This document shows, one piece after another, positions 21,125 through 31,727 of a stretch of DNA of 64,000 nucleotides (positions within the stretch are counted from its first letter, which is position 1; each line of letters begins with the position of its first letter). The DNA is from Coniosporium tulheliwenetii. Lineage: Eukaryota > Ascomycota > Dothideomycetes. Location: assembly GCA_030247845.1 (NCBI GenBank), contig JAPDRP010000029.1:372001-436000 (forward strand). The letters are read 5' to 3'. The translations under genes were made by a program, and so were the position numbers. The notes beneath the pieces were generated by a model that saw only the letters and a program-made list of their open reading frames with translations, did not search any database and was not told where the DNA came from.

Positions 21125-22027
21125 ATGGACCACAACATTCGCATGGCCAAGGCAATAGAGGATTTGCAGTCGCAACAGCCTCCTAAATATGCTGCGACTG
21201 CTAGAAAATGGAAAGTGGATCGATCGACGCTGTGGCGACGATACAAAGGCGAAACAGGCACAATCCAAGAAGCCAACTCCTACGCGCGCCAGAAGCTCAC
21301 AAATGCGCAAGAAGAGGTGCTTGTTGGGCATGTGAACAAGCTTACGGATCGGGGCCTTCCGCCGACACAACAGATGGTTAGAAACATCGCAGAGGAGATT
21401 GCAAAGACCAAGCTTGGTGTGCACTGGGTTAGCCGCTTCTGCCAGCGACACCGTGAACGTCTCACCAGCGTGTACCTACGGACAATTGATCACAAGCGCA
21501 ACGCCCAGCACTACGATGATCCAGACCTTCCTTGCGAGCGATACACGAAACAAAGCAAATTCCGCCACGATCTGGCAGTAGCGCTGTTCGAGCGCTCTGA
21601 ACGGCTCACCACCAGCCACTACGATAGTACTATCCCGCTTGCAGACCTCGTATATCCAGCGGAGGATAATGAGGAGCACACACGCTACAACGGAGGTGAC
21701 AGCAGCAAACTCTGCAGCCAGAACAGCGCTACGGCCAGGAACATCCACAACGACGGACATCTCGATACCAGCAAACACAAACACTTCAGAGCATACCCGT
21801 TCTGCATGAAGCCACAACCGCAGAGGCCCCTAATACGCAAGAGATCGATACCCTCCAGTCTCATGAAGGAATATCTACCTCACGGGAATCATCTTCAGCC
21901 TCCTCTGTCGATAACACGACCTCTCGAAGGGCGAGTCCGACAGGTTCGGGGGGCCAAACAGTTGAAGGAGAGCCGTCCCAGGGCGCAGCCGCGGAGCAAC
22001 CTGATCAACTCGCTGGCGTCAGCCTAG
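21125..22027 (+). CDS. fused reading frame: pogo DNA-binding domain + piggyBac C-terminal piece
   Basis: An open frame of 300 codons from the ATG at 21,125 (an upstream ATG at 21,074 is also in frame). Residues 1-125 are a pogo/Fot transposase head: psq-type helix-turn-helix (ATARKWKVDRSTLWRR), CENP-B-like domain (LTDRGLPPTQQMVRNIAEEI) and VHWVSRFCQRHRERL, LRTIDHK. Directly after, without a frame break, come about 65 residues of a piggyBac transposase C-terminal region (YDDPDLPCERYTKQ, LFERSERLTTS, LADLVYPAEDNEEHTRY), matching the copies at 22.6 and 52.2 kb. The last 110 residues are low-complexity. In another frame (21,740-22,258) there is a serine-rich tail with nuclear-localisation-like KKRRHSE and RPAKRSKP, which may be the true ancient tail. 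Neither catalytic core is present, so it cannot transpose; whether it is expressed is unknown. Confidence 0.6.
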   Translation: MDHNIRMAKAIEDLQSQQPPKYAATARKWKVDRSTLWRRYKGETGTIQEANSYARQKLTNAQEEVLVGHVNKLTDRGLPPTQQMVRNIAEEIAKTKLGVHWVSRFCQRHRERLTSVYLRTIDHKRNAQHYDDPDLPCERYTKQSKFRHDLAVALFERSERLTTSHYDSTIPLADLVYPAEDNEEHTRYNGGDSSKLCSQNSATARNIHNDGHLDTSKHKHFRAYPFCMKPQPQRPLIRKRSIPSSLMKEYLPHGNHLQPPLSITRPLEGRVRQVRGAKQLKESRPRAQPRSNLINSLASA

Positions 22028-22238
22028 CAGCTGATCAGAGTAAGAAGCGCAGGCACTCGGAGCATCCCCAGTCAGTGGGCGATGTAGAGAACGAGGAGGC
22101 GGCGCGGCCCGCGAAGCGGTCAAAACCGATGATCGGAGAGCACGTGGACAGCAGCTGCGGAAAAGATCTAGGACAGTCTTGCTCAGGACCAGCCGAATAC
22201 GAGGGGTCCACTCAAGAATCCCCAAGCATGGCAGAGTT

Positions 22239-22300
22239 ATCCCTTCGGCTGGTGATGTGACCAAAATTGGTCCGTGCGCAGGCTTCTTGGCACCACCTCG
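22239..22300 (+). repeat. piggyBac-1 left terminal inverted repeat
   Basis: TATCCCTTCGGCTGGTGATG, then GACCAAAATTGGTCCGTGCG and CTTGGCACCAC. It matches the complement of 24,487-24,549 with a small gap. Confidence 0.9.
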
Positions 22301-22562
22301 CCCAGCAGTGCTTGCAGAGAAATCACCCAATCTGGACTGTATTTGAGGCTGTAGATCGCTGAGTTGATGATGTATGACATCATTTATCTATGTACTGCTT
22401 CCTGTGCGAGTTGCAGGTGCTCATCCCAGCATAGGGCCTTCTGACAGAGTGCTACACTACACAATAAGCAGCCCGAACGTGATTTAGCCGGCCTATTCGC
22501 ACTAACCCGTTGCCTCTTGTGAATGCTATTGTCTGATAGCTCAGTCAGTAGCTTCTTGTAAG

Positions 22563-24428
22563 CTACTCTTGGCCACCAAGGCGTGACTTGCCTGAAAGCT
22601 CAGTCAGCGGCTTCCGTGCGCCTGGATAGCGTGGCAGGACCTTCCTACCAGCAGCCTCGCACGCCTTACAGTGGCTGTTCCTCCCCTTCTTGTATCTTGT
22701 ATGATCCTCATCTTCCTCCGCTGGATACACAAGATCTGCCAAGGCCACAGACTGATCGTACTGGTTGGTAGTGAGCCTTTCGGATCGGTGAAACAGCTCG
22801 ATCGCGAGGTCTCGGCGGAAGATGCGTTGTTTCGTGTAGCGCTTGCAAGGAAGATCTGGATTGTCATGGTGCTGTGCGTGATATGAAAGCTTGTAGCTGT
22901 TGACGATAGCTACATCAAGCAGCCAGTGCCAGAGAGGCTTCCAGGACTTGAGGTGAACTCGCTGTGTATTGTAGCAGACTCGTAGCTGATCTGCCCGATC
23001 CACACCGTTCATGAAGTGGTTGTAGAGGTCAATGAACTCAGGAATCTCCAGCTCTTTCAGCACTTGATCGCCAAAAATAGCATGTGTAGTCCTTGCATTT
23101 GTAGCTGTAGGAGGAGGCCTCTTTCGGATCTTCTTGATGAACTCAGGAGTCCCTTCAGAGACTGTGCTCATAAATAGTACTACGTTCTGATCCTTCCAGG
23201 CGAACTGTAGGACTTTTCCATCCTCTGAGATACAGCCGTACAGCTTGCCCCATGGAATCCGGCCGCTGTAGTCGTTTTTGAGCTGTAGGAGTGATGGGTC
23301 AAGGCCTCGACTCTGCTCCTTCTGCTGTGATCGCCGCGGCTTCTGCGATCGTGACTGCTGCTGCAATTGCTGCTGGGACTGCTTCTGGGACTGCTTCTGG
23401 GACTGCTTCTGGGACTGCTTGCCTTCCTGTGCATCTTCTGCTAGCAGATCAGCCTTCGATTTGGATGTGCGAACCGTACCAGCAGCACCAAACCCCTCAT
23501 CACGGAGTGTAGCGAGAAGACGTGATGATGTGAATAGATTATCCAGCCAAACAACGTGCTTGTAGCCTCTTTCGATACCCGCCTGGAGCAGCAGATCTAG
23601 CACAACTGCTTGAGTAGCACTAAATCCACGGTCCTCGGTCCAGTAGTCATCCACATCAACTGGGCCAGTAGATCGTGCATGATATAGCCAATCCAATATG
23701 TAGCCATCGTTCGCCAAAGCCCATATCTTGAAGCCTTCAGGCACCGGTTTTGTGGGCATTCTGACTGTCTCTTTCGCCCGACCTTGAAATCGCTGGATAC
23801 ACTCATCTACAGCAAGGTGTGTAGTAGGATTCCAGTACTTCTTCGAGTGGATCCGAATATGCTCGCTTAAAGGATCAACCTTCTCAAAAGGAGTCTCCTT
23901 TGGATCGCCTTGCTCATATAGCTTAGGTTTCGAGATGTGGAAAAATCGATCCAGCTGCTGCCAGCGTATGAGGCTAATATGTCTTCGAACAAGCGGGTGC
24001 AGAGGCCCCTTGCTACCGTCCGTATTCCAGTACTCAGCGATATCGTGCTCTGGGTGTAACCCCATGTAGATGTATGTTGCGATATAGGCAAGGATCTCCT
24101 TTGGTGTAGTGTCAATCCAAGGCCTTGCGTGCGGCTGGCGTGTGAGCGGACGGTGTAGTGCTGCATACTCGTTCGTATGGCGTGCAATTGTCGCAAGAAG
24201 CTCGTCCGTAAGGAATAGATTGAATATGTCATATGGTCTTGCTGGATTGACATGTCTAGGGAGGTTTGAGGCCTCGTGCCAGTTGCTGATGGGCTGGATA
24301 TGCGCTGGTTCGTATTTAGGCAATGGCCATGGCTCAGGCGGCGCGATTCGGCGTCTCTTGCGCTGTGAGGAGGATTCTTGAAGGACAACGTCATGATCAG
24401 GATCACTAGATGTACGAGTTCTGCCCAT
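22563..24428 (-). CDS. piggyBac transposase (DDE_Tnp_1_7), intact
   Basis: A 621-residue uninterrupted protein from the ATG at 24,428 to the stop at 22,563. The N-terminus is basic (SQRKRRRIAPP), the domain body starts near NPARPYDIFNLFLTDE (residue 60), and the three catalytic aspartates are readable: D207 in TTHLAVDECIQRFQGRA, D295 in VVWLDNLFTSSRL and D476 in MNGVDRADQLR. Between the second and third lies a tandem Q/K/S repeat (residues 336-358, QSQK units). The C-terminus contains HCKACEAAGRKVL, a short cysteine motif. Length and motif order agree with piggyBac transposases. Its DNA is GC-rich without RIP signs, so this copy may be active and may also mobilise the 54-kb relative. Confidence 0.92.
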   Translation of the reverse strand: MGRTRTSSDPDHDVVLQESSSQRKRRRIAPPEPWPLPKYEPAHIQPISNWHEASNLPRHVNPARPYDIFNLFLTDELLATIARHTNEYAALHRPLTRQPHARPWIDTTPKEILAYIATYIYMGLHPEHDIAEYWNTDGSKGPLHPLVRRHISLIRWQQLDRFFHISKPKLYEQGDPKETPFEKVDPLSEHIRIHSKKYWNPTTHLAVDECIQRFQGRAKETVRMPTKPVPEGFKIWALANDGYILDWLYHARSTGPVDVDDYWTEDRGFSATQAVVLDLLLQAGIERGYKHVVWLDNLFTSSRLLATLRDEGFGAAGTVRTSKSKADLLAEDAQEGKQSQKQSQKQSQKQSQQQLQQQSRSQKPRRSQQKEQSRGLDPSLLQLKNDYSGRIPWGKLYGCISEDGKVLQFAWKDQNVVLFMSTVSEGTPEFIKKIRKRPPPTATNARTTHAIFGDQVLKELEIPEFIDLYNHFMNGVDRADQLRVCYNTQRVHLKSWKPLWHWLLDVAIVNSYKLSYHAQHHDNPDLPCKRYTKQRIFRRDLAIELFHRSERLTTNQYDQSVALADLVYPAEEDEDHTRYKKGRNSHCKACEAAGRKVLPRYPGARKPLTELSGKSRLGGQE

Positions 24429-24486
24429 GGTGTTGAGTAATCAATCTATTAAGTCTATCTACTGCATCGCGATAACTCGGTGTAGT

Positions 24487-24549
24487 GGTGCCAAGACCGC
24501 TGAGTGCACGGACCAATTTTGGTCACACAGCTCACCAGCCGAAGGGATA
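24487..24549 (-). repeat. piggyBac-1 right terminal inverted repeat
   Basis: Reads on the minus strand TATCCCTTCGGCTGGTGAGC, GACCAAAATTGGTCCGTGCA, CTTGGCACCAC; inverted match to the left end. Confidence 0.9.
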
Positions 24550-25407
24550 TATTGCGGTCAGATTGCTTGTATGTAGAACAGAGAGAGCCACACAACCACT
24601 CAGTTTCACCAACAGTTGCAAAACGGACATAGTACGTAAACTCGAGTAGTTGGCCCACCGAGCTGCGACGGCTACTGGGAGGACTTCGTGAGCCGCCATG
24701 CCTAATATTTGACTAGAATCGTCTATCGAATGGTTCAAGTGGTGCCGATGGTTACGCCTTTCTAATTATGACAAGGATGTCGCCGTAGTAGGATGAGGTT
24801 TTAAGTGCGGTAAAGTGGTCAAGGGGCTATTCTTGGCCATACGGAAAACCAGCATCACAAAACAGCGTCACGACCCTCCATTTTCAGCGCCAGATTTCCC
24901 TGAAACATGTGTTGAGCTGTAATCTAGACTCTTAAAAGTTAAGAATCTCAAGTTCGCTGTAACAAAATAAGCTGCTTGAGAGATTCCAAGTTCCAGTGAG
25001 TAGGGAGAAGAACAATAGGGCCGAGATGACCTTTTCACAATTACAACGAATACTAGACCTAGGTCCCGGTGACGACAGGAGTGAGAGTAACGATATGTAA
25101 CTGGCAGGGATTCGTGACTATAGAGGTTTGACTACCTAACGCTTTACTAAGAACCTCTGGCCCACTCGCTCGTCGACTGTATCGGAATCATAGAGATACG
25201 GTTGACCGGGCCACAGTGGGCAATCTGAACACCAACATCAAGATCAAGCCATTGCTGACGTTGGCTGGATAGACACCGTCAAAGGACAAGGTCATCTTTA
25301 TGGCCAGAGGGGTCAAAGCAGACGCATAATTCGCATATCATTATTTGTAGCAGGTAGACCGATTACGGCAAGGATAAGCTCGCTAGACAGAAGCAAACGG
25401 CAGTATA
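24550..25407. other. intergenic, no gene seen
   Basis: No recognisable coding sequence. It separates the piggyBac element from the 3' end of the BAH-like gene. Confidence 0.4.
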
Positions 25408-26687
25408 CTAGCTAGAGAAAGGCAGCCGTTCATAAGTCATCATCGTGAGGGAGAGATCCAAGCTCTTCTCCATCCACTTGTACCTTGGATCGCTTGATTC
25501 ACATACCTCCCGTTTAGAACCCATGATGATGTAGAAGGCGTCGGCGCAGATTGCGTTCAAAACATCAGAGGGCGCTTTCCTTTGCACTGTGTCCCACAGC
25601 GTGATGATACGATCGGTGCTCAGTATGTATTCGTACGGAGCGTTGGGTGGCCAATACCGGTCCAGAGAGTTGCAGAGCTGCTTGGAGCGTCTACGCTTCG
25701 GTTTGAGCTCCCGCTTGATGTCCGCTCGCGTGTAGTACCAAGCGAACACCACCATATATCGCCCGTCCTCTAGATCCCTCATCTCTATGATCTTTGCGAG
25801 ATGGTCGGCCGAGTCGGTGCAGCGTACGAAGACACTATCGCCGACACGGAGGGTCAGCGGCCCATGCATGGCAGAGCGCACAGCTGGCAGACTATTCCAT
25901 GGCCTTCCATGCTTGAGTGGCCACGCGTTGAGGTGTTCAGCCCCTCCATTATCGAATCCGTATAGCTGTTCCGCAGGACTCAGAGGACCATCATCATAAA
26001 CAACTTTGTCGACCGTTGCAGTCTGCCTCTCGTCATAACCCTCAGCGCGGCAGTTCGGAGTTGGACTGTTCTCGGAATCTAAGACGGTCTCATGGCTGCC
26101 GGCATCGTTCGCGAAGTCGTTCGTTTCGAAGATGCGTCCAGTGATAGTCTCAGCCATAACCGTCTCTCCATGATCTGTATTCCTAGGCTCAAGAATTGCA
26201 GGATCAAGTACTGCAAGCTCGTCTGCTCTTTCTTCAGAGTCAACTGTCCCAAAGCTTGGGTCGCCCGCGTCATAGCCGGGCTCCACATCACTACAGCCCT
26301 CATCCAGGCTGCGTTGGAGAACTGGATGATCTTCTTTTCGTCGCTTGTTCCTGTCTTCGTCAAAGCCACCCCCAAGGCCATGTTTAGGTCGCCTGCCGAG
26401 AGCTGGTTCTTGCTCTTTGTAACAGCCTTCGGCCCACTGATGTTGATCCATAGACTGCGAGGTTGAAGCAGGTGAAGCGCTGGAACGACTCGAGTAATGT
26501 CAGTTAGTGGATGTTTTTCTGTCCCGTTGTGTTGTCGTACCATCTTATAGCCTGGCTGCGAGGTGGAAAGATGAGTGGCCGAAGCCCAATTCTGGAGGGC
26601 TGCTCTTTTCGTGCCGCCCCCTTCCATGCCAGAACTCGGCGGTCCCATCGGCTTTCGGGATAGCGAGACACCCGGATCTGATGCCAT
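25408..26687 (-). CDS. BAH-like domain protein, two exons
   Basis: A chromatin-type reader by domain. Exon 1 is 26,687-26,541 from MASDPGVSLSRKP to QPGYKM. A likely 86-nt intron (26,540-26,455; GTACGA, CTAAC/CTGAC branch, TCGCAG) keeps phase and joins it to SMDQHQWAEG. The first 190 residues are acidic and low-complexity. The bromo-adjacent-homology-like domain occupies about the last 145 residues: LRVGDSVFVRC, HLAKIIEMRDLEDGRYMVVF, AWYYTRADIKREL, APYEYILSTDRIITLWDTV, ADAFYIIMGS. Product 397 residues. BAH domains bind nucleosomes or histone marks in other proteins; here that role is inferred only. The exon 1 assignment is less certain; the protein could start at 26,451. It lies 1.5 kb from the JmjC gene, in divergent orientation. 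Confidence 0.7.
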
Positions 26688-27094
26688 CTGTTTTTGGGGT
26701 ATCTCAAGTGATGTGTAGTTCTGCCTTCGCATGCACCTAAAATGGTGCAAGAGACTGCAATAACTGTGTCGCACCTAATGACGTGCCTTGGCCAGATTAC
26801 TGGAAATTTCTCGACAGGGGACTGACCTCTAAACCTTGTGGCCGTTCCAAGGCTCTTCTATCGTCCAGCGCTTGGAAAGCTGATCGTAGTGTGGTGGCGT
26901 GGTCGGCGAAGACCATACCCGACCACGGTGGGTGGTTTTCTGCGTCTGAACAAGAGTAGTAAAGCTACTGGGGTATTGCTAGACTCTTCAACGTGGAATC
27001 TACGGACCTTCTACAATGATGAGAGCAGCGCCAACGATCGATCGAGCGTGTCATCCATATCCTCAGGCTTAGAGAATGCCGCGTTGACTTGCAA

Positions 27095-27265
27095 GCCAGG
27101 CGAGAAATGGTGCCTAAACAGCTCCACCCGTTTTGGATGCGTGCTGGTCCAGCGATTCTTTTGGTCGATTCCTGGTCAATTCCTGGTCATTTGTGGTCAG
27201 TTCTTGGTCAGTTCTTGGTCAGTTCTTGGTCAGTTCTTGGTCAACCTCTGGTCTAGCAATTTTGA
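27095..27265 (+). repeat. dispersed minisatellite repeat, copy 2
   Basis: After TTTTGGATGCGTGCTGGTCC come units of the form GGTCAGTTCTT, at least four of them perfect 11-bp repeats between about 27,195 and 27,242, ending CTGGTCTAGCAATTTT. It matches the copy at 9,385-9,540 in inverted orientation, with flanking similarity (AGCTCCAC, TTGGATG.GT.CTGG.CCAG). Confidence 0.8.
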
Positions 27266-28212
27266 GTCCAGCAATCAAAGGTCGTACAATGCGAGGCACA
27301 AGGTAGTACATGCAACAAGGTGGCACAGGCTCCGACTGGCTGGCCCATAGTGGCTTGATTATTGATTGGCTCAATTGGCGCAGGTCGCCTGTTGGCGTTC
27401 GCGGTAGCTTGGTTTCAGCAGGTCAGACATCTGCCAAGCTAGCCCCCTGTCGATCCTACAAGGGTCCATGCCGCCAACCGTCCTAGCCGCTCTCTTTGAC
27501 GGTATGTTTTGACCATTCCGCGCCTTGCAGTCAGGCAGCGAGGGCTACCCACCATCAGCTCCGCACGCGGCTACGGCCAACCCATATCTTGTAAAGCACT
27601 GTGTCAGGACAGAAGTCTCCGCCGTTGTCGTCTCGCCAATGCATTGATCACCATCTGTCGCTCGATAGCTTCACTCGTACCCGCACCGCTTTCTTCGGCC
27701 CAAGACGTGTATCGGTGGCGATGTTTTCAGGTCGCTGAAGCTCGTCCGTTACCACACCTGGACAACGCCGTTCTTACCAGGTCCATTGCCAGTTGGCAAC
27801 CGCTTTGACGGCCCTGCTTATGACGCTCCAAAGTAGCCGCTTGTTAGTCGCTGTAGCTCCCTTCTCAGACACCGATGTTGCATGTTCGAGTTGAGCTGAC
27901 ACGGGACCGCAGATAACACACAAGCATCGCGTAAACTCGTTGTCGAGATCACACATACCCACGATACAGTAGGCTCGCGTGCTTGCGCTACGCGTGAGCT
28001 CTCAAGTCGCCTGTTGTTGCCTCTACGACGTGCAATGGATTCCTGATACAGCGAACGTATGCTTGCGTCGTCTGCGCGTCGCGCCAGGACGTCTGACCCG
28101 TTACAGACGGTGTCGAGGGGGCGTGTCGAGGGCTTTTCGTCTAGAACACTTCACAATAGCTCTCTTCAGGCTCTCAGCATACGGCACCAGACCCGACAAG
28201 CACTAGCATATC
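27266..28212. other. intergenic, no gene seen
   Basis: No recognisable gene. It is the upstream region of the JmjC gene. Confidence 0.4.
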
Positions 28213-29867
28213 ATGCGCGGCAGAGCAGACAGTGTGACGGCCAAAACACCTTCAAGGCGCCGTGGCAAGGCAAACAGCGCGAAGGCCAAAACACCTCCAA
28301 GATACCGCGGCAAGTGTCTGTTGGTCTGTTACGAAGAGCTGCTTGGTACGTCGGTCCATCATCAAACGGTCATCGAGGTGATTAAAGAGGCTGGTAAAAC
28401 GCAGGCGGTCGAGGTCAAGGTATTCCGTCAGACGAACCGCCATACATGTTACTTTCTAGCAGAGCATCCGACCCGCTTCCAGAGTAGCTTCAAGAGCCTG
28501 CGCCGCCTCGTCGGCGGGACACCGCACATCGAAGTGGCTCCAAAGTATGACGAGCTCCGTGGGAAGCTTCCGTCGGATACTGAGCTTGAGTTGCTCCACA
28601 ACGACTTCTGTCGCTCCGCCGATGAATCGCAACCCTCTGCCGCGCAAGGTGCCCGAGCCCGACAAGCCAGCGCAATGTCTTTGGCTTCTAGGCCTACGCC
28701 AACCGTTGCACAGCCTGACTCTATGCAACCTCTTCTAGCAGATTTCCTTTCCACCTCTAACGCTCTGCTTCAGCCTTTAGCAAATGCGTTCGCCGAAGCC
28801 ATACGTACTGCTGGCCTTTCCAGTCTGGAGCATGCCCCGTCGCCACCCTCGCCGCTCTCGGAGAAATCAGCTACGGCGTATCCTGTGCTTTTTCCCACCT
28901 CGCAATGCTGGCACGAGATACCCAGGTTTGATGACATACTCAACCAGATGCTCTGCTCTGTGTCAAGCGATACCAAGGTGTTTGCCCGCGGCAATCCTTA
29001 CGAGTTATGTGGCTGCACTTCGAAGGTTGTCAAACAGCTGTGGCGACCAGATGCGAGCACGACATACTACGCCATCGATCTGAAGTGCCCGATGACAAAG
29101 ATGCGCATTCCAGAGGCTCTGTTGACCTTGTTGCATGTGTACTATCCTGAGAGTGGGGAGCTTTCATGCATGGGGAACATAACGCCAGAGTTCAGCTTCG
29201 TTGATCTTCATATCGGTGAGCATGTTCGCCTCCGGGACGGAAGACATTGCAGTGCATACTGACCAGTGCAGACAACGGACAGGATGTACTCACGACAGTT
29301 GTTGGGGACGCCGAGGACTGTGTCAAGCTCTGGGCCCTTTACCCTCCTGAGCCACACAACCTTGACCTTTACTATTCTCATGTGGGGCAGGACAGCAAGT
29401 TCCTAAATCTGTACAGCCGGCTCAAAGACGGAATCTTCGTCGTGCAAACCTCGGAGCAGACGATCTACTTGCCAGCAGGGTGGATACATGCCGTGTATAC
29501 ACTTAAGGGCGGACTAGTGCCGGGGACGATGTGGGGCACAGCCGAGTCACTTCCAGTCACTGCCGAAATCTTGAGGCGAGAAATAAAGGCTAAAACGGCG
29601 TCATACAGCCTTGCTGTTTCCTTCCTCCAGTCGTGCCAAGTCGCTCTGGAGAGCCACAATGCGGATCTCCAACAGTACGCGGCACGGGAGTGGTGTGTGT
29701 TCGGAAAAGACATCCAACAACTTGCACGGGCAGAGGGCCAGCAATGGCCCACTCCATTAGTAGAGAATGTGTCCACCGTACTGAAGGAGAAGTATAGCTC
29801 CTGTCCCCAGTGCGGACGACCAATCCAAGCGCATGTCTGCAGAGCCAAGGGGAAAGGGAGGCAGTAG
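28213..29867 (+). CDS. JmjC-domain (cupin) protein, two exons
   Basis: A 532-residue protein. Exon 1 is 28,213-29,215, intron 29,216-29,271 (GTGAGC, TACTGAC branch, GTGCAG; 56 nt), exon 2 to 29,867. The head is basic with an imperfect duplicated unit (TAKTPSRRRGK, AKAKTPPRYRGK). The C-terminal part is a JmjC-like double-stranded beta-helix. The iron-binding pair H333-x-D335 is created across the splice junction (DLHI | DNGQD) and the second histidine is H407 in YLPAGWIHAVYTL. VKLWALYPPEPHN and GTMWGTAESLP are typical of the fungal JmjC-like group. The family includes Fe(II)/2-oxoglutarate histone demethylases and hydroxylases; the substrate is unknown here. The tail CPQCGRPIQAHVC could bind zinc. 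No disruption is seen. Confidence 0.82.
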
Positions 29868-31727
29868 CCGAAGGGGCCGCAGGGGTAAACTGGGCGCAGA
29901 AACCAACAGGGTGTTCCCTTCTCTCAGGTAATCTTTTCGTTTGCATGACTGGTTTCTGGTCGTCTAGCACTCAGGGTCTCTCCGCTGCCAGCTTGTTTAA
30001 TTGAGCTACTTTCTGCTGAATCATGCCACACCAACCATTTGGCAAACGGGCTGGTGAGAACACGGAAAGCAGACACGAAGCAGAGCCAGCGCCGAAGGTC
30101 TCTGTGGTCCGGGCGCCTTTAGCATGTCCAAGAACAATCGAAACAGGCTGCAGTTGGAAGGAGTTCGAAAAAGTGCGAAGCAAATCTAGTCAAGACCGAA
30201 GAGTTAGAATGTAATTGCTCAGAAGGGAAACCCGTTCCCACTTGCTTCTTGCTTGCTCCTTGATAGAGGGGCAATGGACATACCCAACATGATGTAAGGC
30301 ATAAAATCTGTGTGAACGGGCATTTCAAGTTGCGTCACTGGGACGGTTCGCATCTGTGGCAGTAGTTCTGTAAGCGATCGTTCTCGCGCCTTGTAACCCG
30401 TCGCTCCTTTATCCACGCCGCGCTACAACGGGTATAGCGACCTTGACGTTCGATGTTCTCTAGCGCCTCTTCCGAACTCTCATCACCTCGCTTGAGTGGA
30501 TGACTGGCCAAACCTATGGCGAAAACTTTGCATCCTCAACTGCCGCGACAAGGAACCTCCCCAGGGATACGGCTGGAAGGAGATCCTGCCTGCGCTGATT
30601 CCACGCGCCCGGTAAGGTAACTAGTGACTTACGAGCTGCTGCTATCGCCGCCGCATCCGTCTTGAGTCGACGTTGCCGTTGGGCTAGACCGCACTGATCC
30701 GACTTCAACATCAATGGTAGTGCTGTCGGTGTCCAGCTCTCTGCCTGCATCGATCAGCAACTCAGGTCTCGCGCAAAGCCAGATGTGAATCATTACGCTG
30801 ACGGCTGGACTCCAGATGACGGGACCTCCAGGTGGCTATGGCGACGATGATTGAAGGCACCAAGGATGGCGGCGGAGATACCGAAGATGACATTGATGGT
30901 GTTGTTGGTGGATAAGGATCGCTGCTGTACGGGTGGCATAGCGTTGTTGTTATGAAGGCAGCGCGAAGATGCTGGGTTGTTGAGGATTGTCGCAGGCGAA
31001 TTCAGAATGGAAAGCCAACGTGATTCGTGTTGTGGAATGAGGAGCAGATATTGCACAGCTCCTTGCGGAAGAGGTTGGCTGTCAGGAGATGACTTCAGTA
31101 TTTCTGTGCTGCTAACATTCAGTCGTGTTGGAGAAGGTATCTAGCTCTCGCAGTACAGCGGCGCGACCGTGCTACCCGAGTTGTCAGCCACCGAGGTCTG
31201 ATTGGCATCGTAGCAAGCCGCCTGAGGAATTGCACAGATTGTGTTTCTGATGCAGGGAACGGAGAATCTGCAGATGAGGCCCTTCGCCATGCGTCATACA
31301 GTGTGACAGTGCGACAGTGCACCAATATCCGAGCCAGAGGTCCATGGGCTACAGAGCAGAAATGAACGGACGAGGCAATGGGATCTTTTTCACGTCCGCG
31401 TGTTCGGCAATAGCTGATGGGTCAAAGGGTAGCGGCCTTTCGGATGTAAAACCTCTTGGAGGCGCGACCTCGGTCAACGCTTTCAAGGTCTAATGTTGAA
31501 AACGCCCATGTTTGGCCTGGATAGCTTCGGTAGCAAATCTCTCTACAGGGATGGCGGGCTTGCCTTGATCAACCAAGAACTGAGGGTGCACAAGAGGAAG
31601 GCGCTAAAGAGCGAGTAAAGAGAATATGGGTCCCTGCACATGAAAGTACGCAGTCAATGTAACAAAGGAAGACTCCACGATACACCCATGGAAGAGAAGT
31701 CTGCGCTGCTTGATAGATTCTAAGATC
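29868..31727. other. intergenic, little seen
   Basis: About 1.9 kb between JmjC and BTB-like genes. Only one short frame (30,793-30,939, minus) looks possibly protein-like; otherwise nothing. Confidence 0.35.
30793..30939 (-). CDS. possible small membrane protein
   Basis: A 48-residue frame starting MPPVQQRSLSTNNTINVIFG with a short hydrophobic stretch (INVIFGISAAILGAF). It resembles the start of small single-pass fungal proteins, but there is no further support and it could be incidental or the first exon of a longer gene. Confidence 0.22.
   Translation of the reverse strand: MPPVQQRSLSTNNTINVIFGISAAILGAFNHRRHSHLEVPSSGVQPSA

Larger units (their letters stand above)
22239..24549 (-). mobile_element. 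piggyBac-type DNA transposon, copy 1, apparently intact
   Basis: Terminal inverted repeats begin TATCCCTTCGGCTGG on both sides, followed by GACCAAAATTGGTCCGTG and CTTGGCACCAC. The element is 2,311 bp with a single transposase on the minus strand. The flanks do not show the classical TTAA duplication: left GAGT-TAT, right ATA-TATTG, so the exact target site is unclear. Confidence 0.9.

Noticed and set aside
26838..27350. 170-codon open frame crossing the minisatellite at 27.2 kb
   Set aside because: Half of it is the repeat translated (VLGQFLV-type), no family similarity, and the equivalent frame at 9.3-9.7 kb is equally repeat-derived.
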